Origin: Sordaria brevicollis
Taxonomy: Eukaryota; Ascomycota; Sordariomycetes; Sordariales; Sordariaceae
Reading direction: 5' to 3'
Assembly (NCBI GenBank): GCA_033439795.1
Contig: JAUTDP010000003.1
Span: 2,790,001 to 2,854,000 of the forward strand
DNA: 64,000 nucleotides
A program made the translations under genes and the position numbers. Position 1 is the first letter of the stretch; the number at the start of each line of letters is the position of its first letter. Below, in pieces: positions 49,768-61,201 of the stretch. The notes under the pieces are model-generated. The model ran no database searches. It saw only the letters and a list, made by a program, of their open reading frames with translations, and was not told the origin of the DNA.

Positions 49768-50402
49768 TGGGCGTGATGCTGGAGCTGGAGCTGCTGATGC
49801 TGAGAACGCTGTTGATGGTGTTGATGGCTAGCGCCGTTATCGCCGGTCAAGCTGCTGAGCGAGGTAAGACCGGAGTTGTCGGGCTGGGGGGCGGGAGCAA
49901 GAGAGGACGGGGGAGGATCAGGATATTGCTGGTGTTGAGGAGCGTTGTAGCCGTTCATCAAGCCGTCAGTGTCGGCAGAGACCTGGTGGGATCTGGTGTC
50001 GAGCTGTTGCGATCCAAAGGTGGGAGGTTGAGCAGACACCGTGTCGGGGTGGGCGCGCACGGTCTGCGGATGCTGGTGCTGGCTGTGGTGCACCTGGACC
50101 TGCTGGTGATGGGCTTGATGTGGGTGAGCACCGGGGTGTGGCTGCTGGACCTGGTGGGTTTGGTGGGCGTGCTGCGAGTGCTGAGGGACACCGTGCTGCG
50201 ACGGGTGCTGGACCTGCTGCACAGTGTGCTGATGCTGGCTCTGGACGGGGTGCTGGCCCCAACCTTGGCTCACTGGGACTGGAACTGGCACACCAGGGCC
50301 CTGTGCGCCAGGAGCAGCGCTGGCACCATTTCCGGCGTCAGGGACGCGGGTCGTGCGAGAGGGGCGCTTGCGCGACCGTTGTGGCTGGGCGTGGGCTTCC
50401 AT
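48708..50402 (-). CDS. Polyglutamine protein with a FAR1-type (WRKY-GCM1) DNA-binding domain
   Basis: A single open frame of 564 residues starting at the Met at 50402 (MEAHAQPQRSRKRPSRTT). The start has a basic, nuclear-localisation-like cluster at about 8-18. Residues 30-310 are low complexity (His, Gln, Pro), including a Gln tract of about 30 at 211-243. At about 320-412 lies a FAR1-like zinc-binding module: FEDLLASVQKVAKDQGYGVV, YDLVCDRGG, KVDCPWRAKAV and EARHNHEP supply the Cys, Cys, His, His ligands. A coiled coil follows (IRSITNKIDRLQHDQ ... NMEKRLDAIES, about 424-475), then a Met/Gly/Asn-rich tail. The likely role is a nuclear DNA-binding regulator, but no target can be inferred. FAR1 modules are shared with Mutator-like transposases, so domestication is possible. 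The same frame stays open for 295 codons upstream. That stretch is probably a pyrimidine-rich leader, because it has no in-frame Met except at its far end. Confidence 0.82.
49673..49769 (-). repeat. CAG/CAA tract encoding polyglutamine
   Basis: On the minus strand, mixed CAG and CAA codons encode a glutamine-rich run with a few Ala and Val interruptions in the FAR1-domain protein. The mixture of codons suggests the glutamine content is maintained and not only the product of slippage. Confidence 0.9.
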
Positions 50403-52719
50403 TGGTGACAGACAGACAGACAGATAGCAGCGAGTGACTGTTGTCTTTTTATCAGAAGGACGAAAAGAAAGTAAGCAGGACGGCACCGGTAAGGTTAAGG
50501 TTAGAGGTAGAGGTACGGTACGGGATGGGCTATGCGTGACGGAAACGGGGGACGGGACTCGAAGCTGCCTGGGGGGGAAGGAAACGAAGGACTGCCGTGG
50601 ATCTCCGTAGGTAGAGGTATAGTAGAGGTATACGGCGGGACACAACACAACAACAAGCAAGCAAGCAGAAGGCAGGTCGGGCAGGAAGGACAAGCTTGGT
50701 TGCTGCTCTGCCGTGGTGCTGTGCTGCTGCTGTGCTGAACGGTGCCGTGTGTGGTGGTGCAGTGCTGGATATGGAAGCAGGAAAAAAAGGTTGTTGGTGG
50801 TCGTTGACGGACTAAGCCAGTCGCAGACCAGTGGAGGGATACTGTGTGCAGTTGGGGTCGTGCTTGGAGGTGGTGTGTGCTTGTGGTGCGTGGTGCTTAG
50901 GCAGGTTGGGGGGACAGGTCCGTGGTAGGTGAGTGGGCAGGACGGGAGTCGAAGTGGGATGAGTAACAGGTAAAAGTAGTACTGTGTGTAGCACTCACAG
51001 TGGGCAAGACTTTGGACGGTTTCCTTGCTTGGTAGGTCTGGTTGGGTTGGGTGCGAGACAGGAACTTGAACCTGGCTGTTCTTGGTCGGGAGGACTGGAG
51101 CAGCAGCAAAGACTGAAGCAACCTGTTGACTGACCCCTTCCGTTCTCCTTCTTGGATATGCGTAATAGTATGCGTATGTGGTCGACTGTAGCGAGGGCCA
51201 GTGAGCAAGCAACCTCAAGTGCAGCAGTGCTCCTCCTCGATTCGATGCCGGGGACTTTTTGCCTTTCTGGAGATCAACGTCGTGCACTCGGATGAAGGTC
51301 GTTCCGTCTCGGACGCTTTTAACGGCCTAGCTGTCTGTTTGTGAGCCACGCCCCCGGTGATGTCTGAAAATTTGATGAGCAAAGTTTGATTGAGAAAGTG
51401 GCTTGCCCTCGCTCCTCTTTCCCCATGGAAGTTTCCCTCAGTTATTTGCTAGCACAACAAGGCAATTCCGCGAAAAATTCATCCATACGAGCTTGGGCCA
51501 CCTGCTGGTCGGTCGTGGACTCGTGGGCCTTGGTGACCGGGAAGGCAATCTGGCAGTGGCAGTGGCCGCAGTGAGCAGAAGAGAAGGAACGTTCCCGTAC
51601 CAACTGCCCTGCCCTTCACACCCACCCAGGGCAGCACCTACCAGGGCCACCACTCCTGCCAAACCCACAGCAGGAAGCGCGCGCGCGCGCACCTTCAGGT
51701 TCTTGGCCCCCGGCCAGCCCCGCCAGCCAAATGCATCCAAGGACAGACGACATTCTCCAAGAAAGGATGGAAACAAGGCCTGGGCCCGCACACCGGGGCC
51801 TTGGACCCATTTCGGACCTGTACCTGTACCTTTCCCACCTCTTTCCACAGACACCCGTTCGTCACCACCCGAGAACCGACGCACCCCCTTCCCTCTTCCA
51901 AGCTCGGCCCTTTCATCATTCATCGCTTTCCCGCCCCGACTATCAAAAAAAAAAGAGGACACCCTTCCGTCTATCAATCCATCAGCCACGGCTTTGCAAC
52001 CAATCCAGAGCTCTGGACTTCACACCGCATTCCTCCCTTTTCTGGAGCCCTTTGATTTCAAAGAGGAAGCTCTTTCTCCGTCGGCCAGACCCCCCCGACA
52101 CACGCGATTCAATCATTCATCGACAGACGTGCCCGCGAACTAGTACCGCTACCGAACTCGCCTATCCTACGCACCAGACCGTAGCCCCCGAAGCCAGCCA
52201 AGCCGCGTGTGCCTCTCCGCGTCCAATTCTCCTTCCTTGTCCAACCCCCTGGTCCCTGTCGAGGTTCCCGTTTCCCGGTCGAGTTGACGTTCACCCCCAA
52301 ACCGTCCTGCCGACGACAACGACTGGTCCAGCGCCTGACATCCATTCCCACCATCGCCCGGGACCGATTGGGACTTGTCAATCACCGCCCCACCTGACAT
52401 CTCCCGTCCGCATCGGCGACTGCTGTCTCCGTTATTAGCTTCGCAGCTCCCCCCTTCGAGCCCCCCTCCGACTGCGCTTGGATTGTGAGACTGAGAAAGT
52501 TCGAGAGTTGGCCTCGGAGAGTTGCGGTGCCCTGTGATTCAACAGACGACCGGATGCGGAACTGGATCGCCATTGCATTTGGCGTTCCATGTTGTATCGC
52601 CGTCTTCCCCCTCTGAACCTCTTAGTCACGCCTGCTGTCACGCCGTCGTTCGCTCCGCGTTCTAGAACTTTGCGGTCCGAGCTGCTTGTCACCCCAAGGA
52701 CCCGTCGTTGTGCCAGCAC
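50403..52719. other. Divergent promoter and leader region
   Basis: This region lies between the starts of the FAR1-domain gene (minus) and the 138-residue protein gene (plus). It is strongly pyrimidine-rich on the coding strands and includes a GACA repeat near 50408 and a GC-alternating tract near 51677-51690. Open frames on both strands up to 246 codons look like composition-driven leaders without recognisable domains. Confidence 0.5.
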
Positions 52720-53313
52720 ATGAGGAGCGCATCCTCGATGGCGGCCATGGCAAACAACCAAACGCAAGCGCCCAAAGATGCTAGTCTCCAGGAAGAGGAG
52801 CGCCTCGAGGATGCGCTTGACTACCTGAACGAGCTGCACGTACAGGCAAGTTTAGACACACGCACACCGGTTATCGTCCCCGTATGTATCTGGGTGAATT
52901 CTAACTTACCATCTTCGGACTTATAGCTTCAGCGTCTTCGCTCTGCGATACCACGCATGTTCCACCCCATGGCCGTGAAGCCATCCTCACGTATGTGCTG
53001 TCTTCCGCTCGATGGGCAAACACATTCGGAACCCATAATCTTCTTTATCTGGGGCCACTTGCATAGGTAGCTAACATGGTCACTAGCCCAAAATACTTAC
53101 GCCGCCTTTTCGAATGCGGTCCAAGATACGGGGATGGAAATCCGCCAGTTCAAGGACGCCATTCAAAGCACCGAGGCCGAGAAGGTTTTCCGCATGGCCA
53201 ACGAAAGCCGGCGAGCGAATCCCATGGGAATCAAGCCATGGAGAGCTAGGGACGATCCTGAGTGGACGACAAGAAAGAGGAGAAGGCTCAACAACGGGGC
53301 AAAGCAGTCTTGA
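52720..53313 (+). CDS. Small unassigned protein with coiled-coil N-terminus
   Basis: Three exons, 52720-52845, 52927-52990 and 53087-53313, total 417 nt and 138 residues. The first intron seems to use a GC donor (CAG followed by GCAAGT) with a TATAG acceptor. A GT donor six bases earlier (GTACAG) would also keep the frame and drop two residues. The second has GTATGT and a CTAG acceptor. The protein starts MRSASSMAAMANNQTQ and has a helical segment (EERLEDALDYLNELHVQLQRLRSAIPRM). It continues with TYAAFSNAVQDTGMEIRQFKDAI and SRRANPMGIKPW, and ends with a basic TRKRRRLNN that looks like a nuclear localisation signal. I do not recognise the family with confidence. A small Mediator-like subunit was considered from the helical layout but is not demonstrated. 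A Met six codons in (52738) is an alternative start. Confidence 0.7.
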
Positions 53314-54209
53314 CGAAGAACGATGGACCATGACACCAGCACACACGAGCTTTTGATTGATATTTTTTTTCACTGAGGGCTAGCATTTGCTACTGGAGTT
53401 TGGGATTGGCGTCGGGAGTTAAGGCACGGTTTCGGAAGACATGATTGCGGTTTTCAATGGGGCTGTTCTGGTAATACCCGGCGAGTTATGGAATAAGCAG
53501 TGAAGAAGGGAATTTCTGGGTGCAGAGTTCTTGCATGGGATTCTTTGGCTGCGCTCATATCACCTGGAAGGATGCAGTAAAGACTGGAGCGGTCTGAGAA
53601 GCAAAGTTACGATTGCGATTGGTCGTTATCTCACATGTCGATCGAGGCAAACATTTCTTAGTCACTAATGAAAAGGAGGGGATGATGCGAAATGGTACGT
53701 TCTTCCATTCGTGTTCAAACAAAACTGGCATGGGTGACGTTGATATTGCTGCTGTTGCCTGGCTTCTTTGCCATATCCAGCGTTGTCGTCAAACTTCACA
53801 TTCACAATTACCGCCGACGTATCACCATGTCTTTTGTCAACAAAAGGGGGTGACGGAGTGACAGCTGGTGAGTGCTTGAAGGTTGAGGGTGGACAGTGCA
53901 CCCTGACAGCTGGTCCCTCAATCCATCATCCAAGGGCTCGGTCGTTGAGTGCCAAGACAGTGACCAATGTGCTCATCCACAGATGGGCTGTGGCTGAGAG
54001 CCTAAGTGCGCACCAGCCACAGTATTACCTAAGCAAAACTGGCCAGCTCTGGCAGACGGCACTGGGCAGCACCGCGCACTGGGGCTGGGTGGGGCTTGCG
54101 CTGGGCGCCCGCACAGAAATTTCCTAACCACCAATCTTCAAAATTCATCCACTTCGCAGTCGTGAGCGATAGTTTTGCAGCATCGAAACTCGACAGCAAC
54201 ACCGCAGCA
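53314..54209. other. Intergenic region upstream of eL34
   Basis: No gene is supported. The right end holds the ribosomal protein promoter and leader, with CAGCAACACCGCAGCA just before the start codon. Confidence 0.5.
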
Positions 54210-55048
54210 ATGGCGTCTTCCCGTGTCACCTACCGCCGCCGCAACCCGTGAGTTTTTGATCATTTTTGAATTTTCCATGAGAGGAGAATTGCTGCGAATG
54301 GGGCAAATGACGATGGGCTAACTTGTCGCTTTTTTTTCTTGCAACAGCTACAACACCTCGTCCAACAAGACGAGGGTTGTCAAGACCCCTGGCGGTCAGC
54401 TGCGTGTTCTTCACATCAAGAAGCGTGGTACCGCTCCCAAGTGCGGTGACTGCGGCATCAAGCTCCCTGGTGTAAGTTATTCTCGATATTTGGCGATTTG
54501 GCGAAGCGACGAACTGGGGGAATAAGCTGGGGGGGAAGAGCACCGAACGGCCAAACCACTCGACTCGAACGACTTGCACGGAGAACGAACCACGTCCCAA
54601 CAACCAATCACGAAGATACACGAGCTTTGGGGGAGGCTGGAAGGAATCAACTGCACTGTCCGGTATTTGGTGGAGGTTGGAAAAGGGATTGTTCCGGTGA
54701 CGACTACGACGAGAACGACAGACGAGACGAGAGACCGACAACGTGGCTCAGCCCCCCCAGCGAAAAAGAAGGACACGAACGGAGGAATCATGGACTACCG
54801 CAACGGTTGCGACGCGCCGAAACACGTATGCTGACGGAACCTTTGCTATCACACAGGTCCCTGCCCTCCGCCCCCGCGAGTACGCTCAGATCTCCAAGCC
54901 CAAGAAGACTGTCCAGCGTGCCTACGGCGGTTCCCGCTGCGGCAACTGCGTCCGCGACCGCGTCGTCCGCGCCTTCCTCATTGAGGAGCAGAAGATCGTC
55001 AAGAAGGTCCTCAAGGAGCAGAGCCAGGCCGAGAAGTCCAAGAAGTAA
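54210..55048 (+). CDS. RPL34: 60S ribosomal protein eL34
   Basis: Three exons, 54210-54247, 54348-54471 and 54857-55048, give 354 nt and 117 residues, the same length as other eukaryotic eL34 proteins. The sequence runs [20 protein letters not shown], then [11 protein letters not shown], then [21 protein letters not shown] and [14 protein letters not shown]. The two Cys-x2-Cys pairs (CGDC, CGNC) fit the zinc-binding form of the family. Introns follow the consensus: GTGAGT with a GCTAAC branch point, and GTAAGT with an ACACAG acceptor. An intron very early in the coding sequence is typical of fungal ribosomal protein genes. The second intron of 385 nt is long for this genome. The protein acts in the cytosolic large ribosomal subunit. 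Confidence 0.97.
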
Positions 55049-55831
55049 ACAAGTTAAATTGTAAACTTTCTTTGGGTCTTTGTCTTGGGGGGAAATCAAC
55101 AAACATGGTTGCGCAAGGTTGACGGTCTCATTGCTTCGGTGTTCAATTGGGAAAAGGGGGCTGCACAGCAATTGCGATGCCATAACACAGCAACACAATA
55201 ACAGCCGGGGATTTTTATCGGTTGTTCTCTTGTTCTCTTAGGGCTGCTTTCTCACCCCGGAATGAGGTTCCATCAATGAAACTGGACTTCAAGCCGTGCT
55301 CACACACACTATCACCGATCAACCGACCAATGTGGGCAATGCTGCTGCTGCTGCTGCTGGGAGACAAAGCAAAGAACAGCCGTCTTAGGCGTTGCCCTGC
55401 CTCTGCTATATCTTTACATATAGATTTGGCTTAGGAATAGGAGGGCGTCAAGGCGTCCGTGGATGACTGCAAGACGATGAACCGCAAGACACTCAATATG
55501 ACCGCCAAACCATCTTGTGCAGCAATATATGGTTATGTGATAATGATATACCCCAGTTTACACGTTTATCATGAATGTCCGCTTGTTACTGAGTAAATGC
55601 TGTGCTCCCTCAGTCGTGACTTTTGTATTCATTTCGTGTCGTCTTTTAAGGGACATTCTGGGCATGCACCACCCGGATCTTTTACTAGCGGAATGACGTC
55701 GAGCTCTTATCGATTTCGGAACTCCAACCCCCAATTGTGACCACCTCACCTTCAACCTCATCAACACAAAATCCACTACTCCTCACAACCACAACCATAA
55801 CCGCAACCCAACTCACTCTCATTTAGTCAGA
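55049..55831. other. Intergenic region between eL34 and the NDUFAF3-like gene
   Basis: 3' flank of eL34 and promoter of the next gene. A short CTG run lies near 55341. No other feature was seen. Confidence 0.5.
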
Positions 55832-56706
55832 ATGACAATACCAATCAACCCGATGCGTCCATCCATGCTACGCACCCTCCAGCGCACAACCGCCATCGGT
55901 CTCACCCCGCGCGTCGCCATCACACGTCCTACCTCACTCTCACCCTCATTTTCTGTCAACAACCTCAACTTCACAAACAACCAAAATGCCTTCACCAGAC
56001 ACCTGGCCACCACCCCCTCCCTCCTCGCCGCCAAAAAGCCCAAACTAGCCCACAACAACGAACCAATCCCGGACTCCCCTCCAACCACCAACTTCAGCGA
56101 GATGGACATGCTCGGCCAAACCCCCATTCCCTCCACCGCCGTAGACGAGTGTTTTCACGATGGGTTTGCCTTGAACAGCGGGGTGCAAATCACGGGTGGT
56201 AGTGGTGTGTTGTTGGTGGACGGGGAGGCTTTTGAGTGGAGGCCTTGGTTGGTTTCTTCCGGAGCCGGAGGCGAGGGTGTGGGTGGGAAGGGACAAGGAA
56301 AGAAATTGGTAAACGCAAAGGGACAGTGGGATGTAAGCGATGAAAAGCAGTGGGGTTTTCTGGGGAGGTTGTGGCCTAGGCCTGGTGAGTCTTTTTTTGT
56401 TTTTGATATATTTGTTTTTTTTTTCTCCTCTTCCCTTCGTTACCTACCCAAACCCTTGCCAAAGAACCTACAAAAAATGGGAAGGGAATGAGATGCTGAC
56501 AGAGAAGAAAAGACCTCCTAATCATAGGCGTCGGCCCCTCTTTGCGTCCTCTATCACCGGCTACGCGGGGTTTGATCAACAGCATGGGAGTCAGAGTTGA
56601 GGTGCTGGATACCAGGAACGCGGCGTCGCAGTATAATTTGCTGGCTACTGAGAGGGGGACGGATCAGGTTGCTGCTGCTTTGTTGCCTTTGGGGTGGAGT
56701 GAGTAG
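55832..56706 (+). CDS. Mitochondrial NDUFAF3-type protein (Mth938 / DUF498 fold), complex I assembly factor
   Basis: Two exons, 55832-56384 and 56513-56706, give 747 nt and 248 residues. The intron has a GTGAGT donor and an AAAAG acceptor that follows a purine-rich stretch. It is accepted because it joins WPRP to DLLIIGVGPS, the signature of this family. The N-terminus (MRPSMLRTLQRTTAIGLTPRVAI) is Arg/Ser/Thr-rich without acids and looks like a mitochondrial presequence. The domain body includes VDECFHDGFALNSGVQITGG, then VEVLDTRNAASQYNLLATER and VAAALLPLG at the C-terminus. Its human relative NDUFAF3 helps assemble respiratory complex I in the matrix (family knowledge). A Met seven codons in is an alternative start. 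A 19-bp minisatellite lies less than 100 bp after the stop codon. Confidence 0.88.
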
Positions 56707-57868
56707 ACGAAGAAGCGTGAAAAATTGGAAGGGGGAAGAAAAGGGGTACCGTGGCGATGCTCGAAGGAGGAAAGCTTGGGAGACGAGAAAAAATAACATG
56801 TTGTGGGAGAAATAACATGTTGAGGGAGAAATAACAGGTTGAGGGAGAAATAACAGGTTGAGGGAGAAATAACTGGTTGAGGGGTATGGAGGAGTGATGG
56901 ATGGGCTGAGGATGATCAGTTGGATGGTGAGAGTCGGATTTTTACGCTCTCAGGACACCACATGCGGTATCACGAGAGAAGTGGGCTTTATATGAGAACA
57001 ACAGGACTCGGTGTGCATCATCGGCACCTGAGGTAGGAAGACAGGGCTCCAGATAACGGGGCGGATACGGTTCTGGGGGGTCAACAGGACAGAACGAAAA
57101 GGACCAGCAACAGAACAGAACTCGATAATTTGGGAGGAGATATATACGAGGCATAAAACTAGTTTTTCTCGACCACAGACAGGTAACTTTAACATAGTGG
57201 AAGGTGTATGTAAGATAGTATGAGGTGTAGGAAAAGTGTTCTCTCGCAACTCGGCCTATTGTTGCTTGTAAAACCGTTTTGCTGGCTTCTTGGTGGATAC
57301 TTACTTGACTGTCTAGAGACATCAAGCGATGCGACGACTGATACCAATGAAAGCATGACATCAGGTGAAAGAAGGCTTAGGCGGTGATATACACGGTGGA
57401 ACAGGAAGCCAGTATTGAGCAATTGGTGCACATTTGTACGTAGTAGCAACACAGTGAGCAGATCAAATTGAGAATGATGGCGTCCAAACAGCCTTGTTCA
57501 TAGTTCTATGCACCAAATCTGCCAACAAGACATAACCATCTTCCGCCGTATTCCTACAAGGACCACCTTATGTGACCAGTGCATATCGATCTTTCTTTTT
57601 TTTTGTCTAATCCCATACAGTCATGCCAGACACGCATAAGTCTATATACAGAAAAAGAAGTTCTTCCGTGTATGCCGTGACTTATCCGATGGTATATCCT
57701 TTTTTTCTCATACGACATCATCTTTTGTTGTCGTTAGGCCTAGAGCATATGCGAGACTCTATCAACAACTTCACGTTCATTCATATCATGACCAAGATCC
57801 TAGCTTGGCCAACGAATATTGGCGAGAACGCCAGAAGGGTTCCGTCCAACTGTCTTCCTTTGCCTCTT
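56707..57868. other. Convergent 3' flanks of the NDUFAF3-like gene and the sphingolipid methyltransferase gene
   Basis: Contains the 19-bp minisatellite close to its left edge. No gene is supported. Confidence 0.5.
56792..56884 (+). repeat. 19-bp minisatellite, about five copies
   Basis: Unit AATAACAGGTTGAGGGAGA is repeated four full times plus a partial copy. Variants are ATG or CTG in place of AGG, and GTGGG in the first copy. It lies just 3' of the NDUFAF3-like coding region, probably in its 3' untranslated region or just beyond. Confidence 0.95.
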
Positions 57869-59676
57869 CTAGTTGGCAGGGACAGTGGGGAACTCGGCGG
57901 CATTGGCCTGAGCCCAAGCTTTGAGGTTGGCGCGGGTGTTCCTGAGAGCACCGAGCAGACCCTGCTGGGTGTGGATAGCCTCGGCACGGTGGACGGAGTT
58001 GAGGTTCTTGACAAGAGTCATCTGGTAGCAAGTGGCAGAACCCTGGCGAGCAATGATGGTAGAGTAGGCAAGGAAGAACTCCCAGATCTGAGGCGAGACA
58101 TGTTAGTCGTGAACACTGACAAGACAGAGAATGCAGCAAAACTTACGCGGAACCATCTCTTGCCGTACTTGGCAACAACCTTCTCACGGTTGGCGAGCCA
58201 GTTACGGTACCACCTCCAGAGAGTAGCAGAGTAGTGAACACCAATGGTGTCAACAGCGCGAACCTCGAAACCAGCCTTCTCGAACTGATCAATGTACCAG
58301 CCGAGAGGAGTAGAAGCATCAGCACCAGGGAAGATGTGCTTGTTCATGAAGAGACCCCAGACCAAGTCCTCGTATTGCCAGCTCTTACGGAGACCGGCGA
58401 GCTGGAAGACAGCAATACCATCGTCATCGAGCATGTTGTAGACCTGCTTCATGAAACCCTTGAAGTGACGGACACCGACGTGCTCAGCCATCTCGAGACA
58501 GGTGATCTTGCTGTAGCCGCCCTCGGGCACGGGGATATCACGGTAGTCCATGCACAAAATCTTGCTTTGCTCTTCGGGAATGCCAGCGCTGCGGAGAGCC
58601 TTGTTACCCCAAGCGGTCTGGTTACGGCCGAGAGTGACACCAGTAGCCTTGACACCATAGTTCACACTGGCGAAGCGGGCGAGGGTACCCCAGCCGCAAC
58701 CGATATCGAGGAGAGTCTCGCCCTCCTTGAGGTCAGCCTTCTCGCAAACAATGGCAAGCTTGTTGTCCTGGAGCTCTTCGAGCGTCTCCTCCTTGGTGGG
58801 ATCCGAGATGATGCCAGAGGTGTAGATCATACGGGGGCCAAGGAACCAGGAGTAGAAGTCATCACCGCGGTCATAGTGGTCGCGAACCTGCTCCTCATCT
58901 GGTAGTGGCGTAAGCTTGTTAGCACGGTGTTTGAGATGCAACTTCGGAAACAGCGGAAGAAGGTGGACATACCCTGGGAGCGAGTGTGCATGAGAACCTC
59001 GGGGATCATGCCAGTAAGGAAGAACTTGATGAGGCCATAGGTAAAGCGGAAGTTGGCCCAGTCGTGGCGGTACTCCATCATCTCGAGGGCATCGCCGTTG
59101 AAGTCAACCTCCTCGTTGAAGTACATCTCGTGGAAGGTCTCCATGGGGATCTTGTTCTTGCCGCTGTACTTGAGCTTGTCCTCGGGGTTCTTGAAGGTGA
59201 GATAGTGCTCCACCGGGCGACCGGGGAACTTGGCCTTCTCATTCTTGCGCGGGGAGAACATGGAATGGGAGATCCAGAAGGCGGCAAGCAAGGGGAGAGT
59301 GGTGAAGAGGGCAAAGAAGACGGTGGTCTTGAAACCACCGCCGACCTTCCATGACAGGTAGTAGGGGACACCGATGAGGATGGAGAAGAGCGCAAGGTTG
59401 GAGAAGCTCTCAGTACCGGGACCATCGGCGGGCAGCGGGCCGTTCTTGATACCGGGGAACTAACACGCGGGGAACGAGATGTTAGCAAAGCAGAGCAAAG
59501 CACTACCGGACGCGTTGTTGAAGCGCGTCTTTCCATGGGCATTACAAGTGACATACAGTGGTGGTGCGAACACCGCAGTCCTCCTTGGGCTTCTCGGTGT
59601 TGGAGAGGGGCTGCGCGGGAGTCTCGACGAAGGTGTATGCGGGCTTCACGCCGCTGACGCTATGCGGCTCCGACAT
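57869..59676 (-). CDS. Sphingolipid C9-methyltransferase
   Basis: Four exons on the minus strand: 59557-59676, 58973-59459, 58147-58898 and 57869-58087. The total is 1578 nt and 525 residues. All donors are GTATGT or GTAAGT. Two hydrophobic segments near 57-77 (NLALFSILIGVPYYLSW) and 84-105 (TTVFFALFTTLPLLAAFWI) suggest membrane anchoring. The S-adenosylmethionine site is LLDIGCGWGTLARFA near residue 265, preceded by VRDHYDRGDDFYSWFLGPRM and followed by CLEMAEHVGVRHF, all typical of the cyclopropane-synthase-like branch that methylates C9 of the sphingoid base of fungal glucosylceramides. The product is made in the endoplasmic reticulum or Golgi membranes (family knowledge) and matters for hyphal growth and membrane order. 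Plain cyclopropane-fatty-acid synthases lack the N-terminal membrane region, which favours the sphingolipid role. Confidence 0.93.
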
Positions 59677-61201
59677 GATGGACAGAAGCTCGCCGCAGAG
59701 CAATGTCGCTTTGAAAGTGAGGGTAAAAAGAGAGAAGGTGTGTACTTTGGGATCAGACAGATTCCAAGTAGTACATGGGGGAAAGAGAGAAAAAAAAAAC
59801 AAAGACTGAGAAGAAGAGAGGGAAGGAGGGGGTGGTTAGTTTTGAAGACACACAAGACTCTAAGAACGTGACAGGTCCCCAGCTCGCCCAGCAAAAGATG
59901 GGATGAACAAGTTGGAGCTAGTGCCCGGTTATGCCAGTGTGTCCCGTCCCATGGCCATGTCCCCAACTTCTGAAGCAGGAGCTGGAGCTCTCTTCCCTGT
60001 CCTGCTGTCCAGTGAGGTTTGTGTTTCCGCAACCCAAGCCCGATGAGTCCAGGAGCTCTTGGCTCTTGCTCCAGTTGATATTTCCACAACTTCTCACTGG
60101 AGGTGCACCCGTAGCCAGACAGCCAGACCCCTCCATCTTCTCCCCTCTCGCTGCCAGGTGCATGTGCTACCGTGGGCGGTGTGGATGCGTGGCTGGGACA
60201 GCTGGCCGGCCATTTAATGTGGGGTTGCAACCCGTTTCAACAACTTCAATTGGGACGCCAATTGGCCAATCTGGAGAAATGGGACCTGAAGCTGTGCCTT
60301 GGCGGGACGGGACGACATCAGCAACACTGAGGCACGACATGGACAATGGGCAAAAACATGTCTGTCATCTCAGGAAAATCTGTTTCTGTTCCCGAGTGTC
60401 CATGACTGAAGCTGGGGGAAGCTTCCCCGGCCATTCATTCTTGTTTCTCAATCCCAGAAAAAGCTGCACAAAAAGGGAGCTGTAACCGTGCACAACAAGG
60501 GTTCTTGCTTCTTCCTAACACTTTGCCCATGTTCATCCTATCATCCAAAGCTGCATCACGTATATTCAGGGTTCCCCAAACCTTGCTGGTACGGATATGC
60601 ATCCCGTCATTATTTGGTGGCACAAGAGATAGGGGAAAAGAAAGGGGCATCTTGAAATAACACTTTCATTTTTTTTCAAAAAAAAAGATCAGGTAGATTG
60701 GGGTTGATCTTTTTGTTCTCTTGGTTTTCTGTGTGCTTGGTTTCATCCAGCCTTCTTCCGTCCGGGAAGATTCCGCAACCAATAGTTCGGAGCTCTCCCG
60801 ACACTGGACGATAATCAGACGATTGCTGGAGAAAGAAACGAAAGAAGAAACCCCCTCCATCCTTGTCTCGCCCCCCATACGATTACCCAAACGACTCGTA
60901 ACGTCAGTGGGTCATTCTCCCGCATCACCTTCAACAACATCCTTGAACATCTTTTAGTATATCCCCAGACACTACCAGCCAGCTACGTATAGCTCACCCC
61001 TGATACTAGTAATCTAGATTCACTCTCTGGCCTAGACCCCTATTTCTATGTTTAGAAGGAGCTTAGCGCATGTCTTACAAGCGTAAGCGAGGAGCCTCAA
61101 CGTCGACATTGTTTGAATGTCCTTGAAGACACATCTCAGTAATATCATTGACGATCAACAGGAAGGGGGTTGGTCAGGAGTAGTCTTTAAACTCTCAACT
61201 C
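59677..61201. other. Upstream region of the sphingolipid methyltransferase gene
   Basis: Promoter and leader of the methyltransferase gene on the left, 3' flank of the alpha-glucosidase gene on the right. Frames of up to 194 codons lack recognisable domains. Confidence 0.5.

Noticed and set aside
48726..50408. 560-codon open frame on the plus strand
   Set aside because: It lies antisense to the FAR1-domain gene and mirrors its glutamine and glycine-rich codons. The Leu and Val runs come from reading CAG repeats in reverse, and the minus strand has the recognisable domain.
51403..52143. 246-codon plus-strand frame and an overlapping 183-codon minus-strand frame
   Set aside because: Both are Pro/Ser/Arg-rich, composition-driven frames in a divergent promoter and leader region, without domains or splice support.
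54472..54856. Possible snoRNA in the long second intron of eL34
   Set aside because: I looked for box C and box D motifs in proper spacing and did not find a convincing pair.
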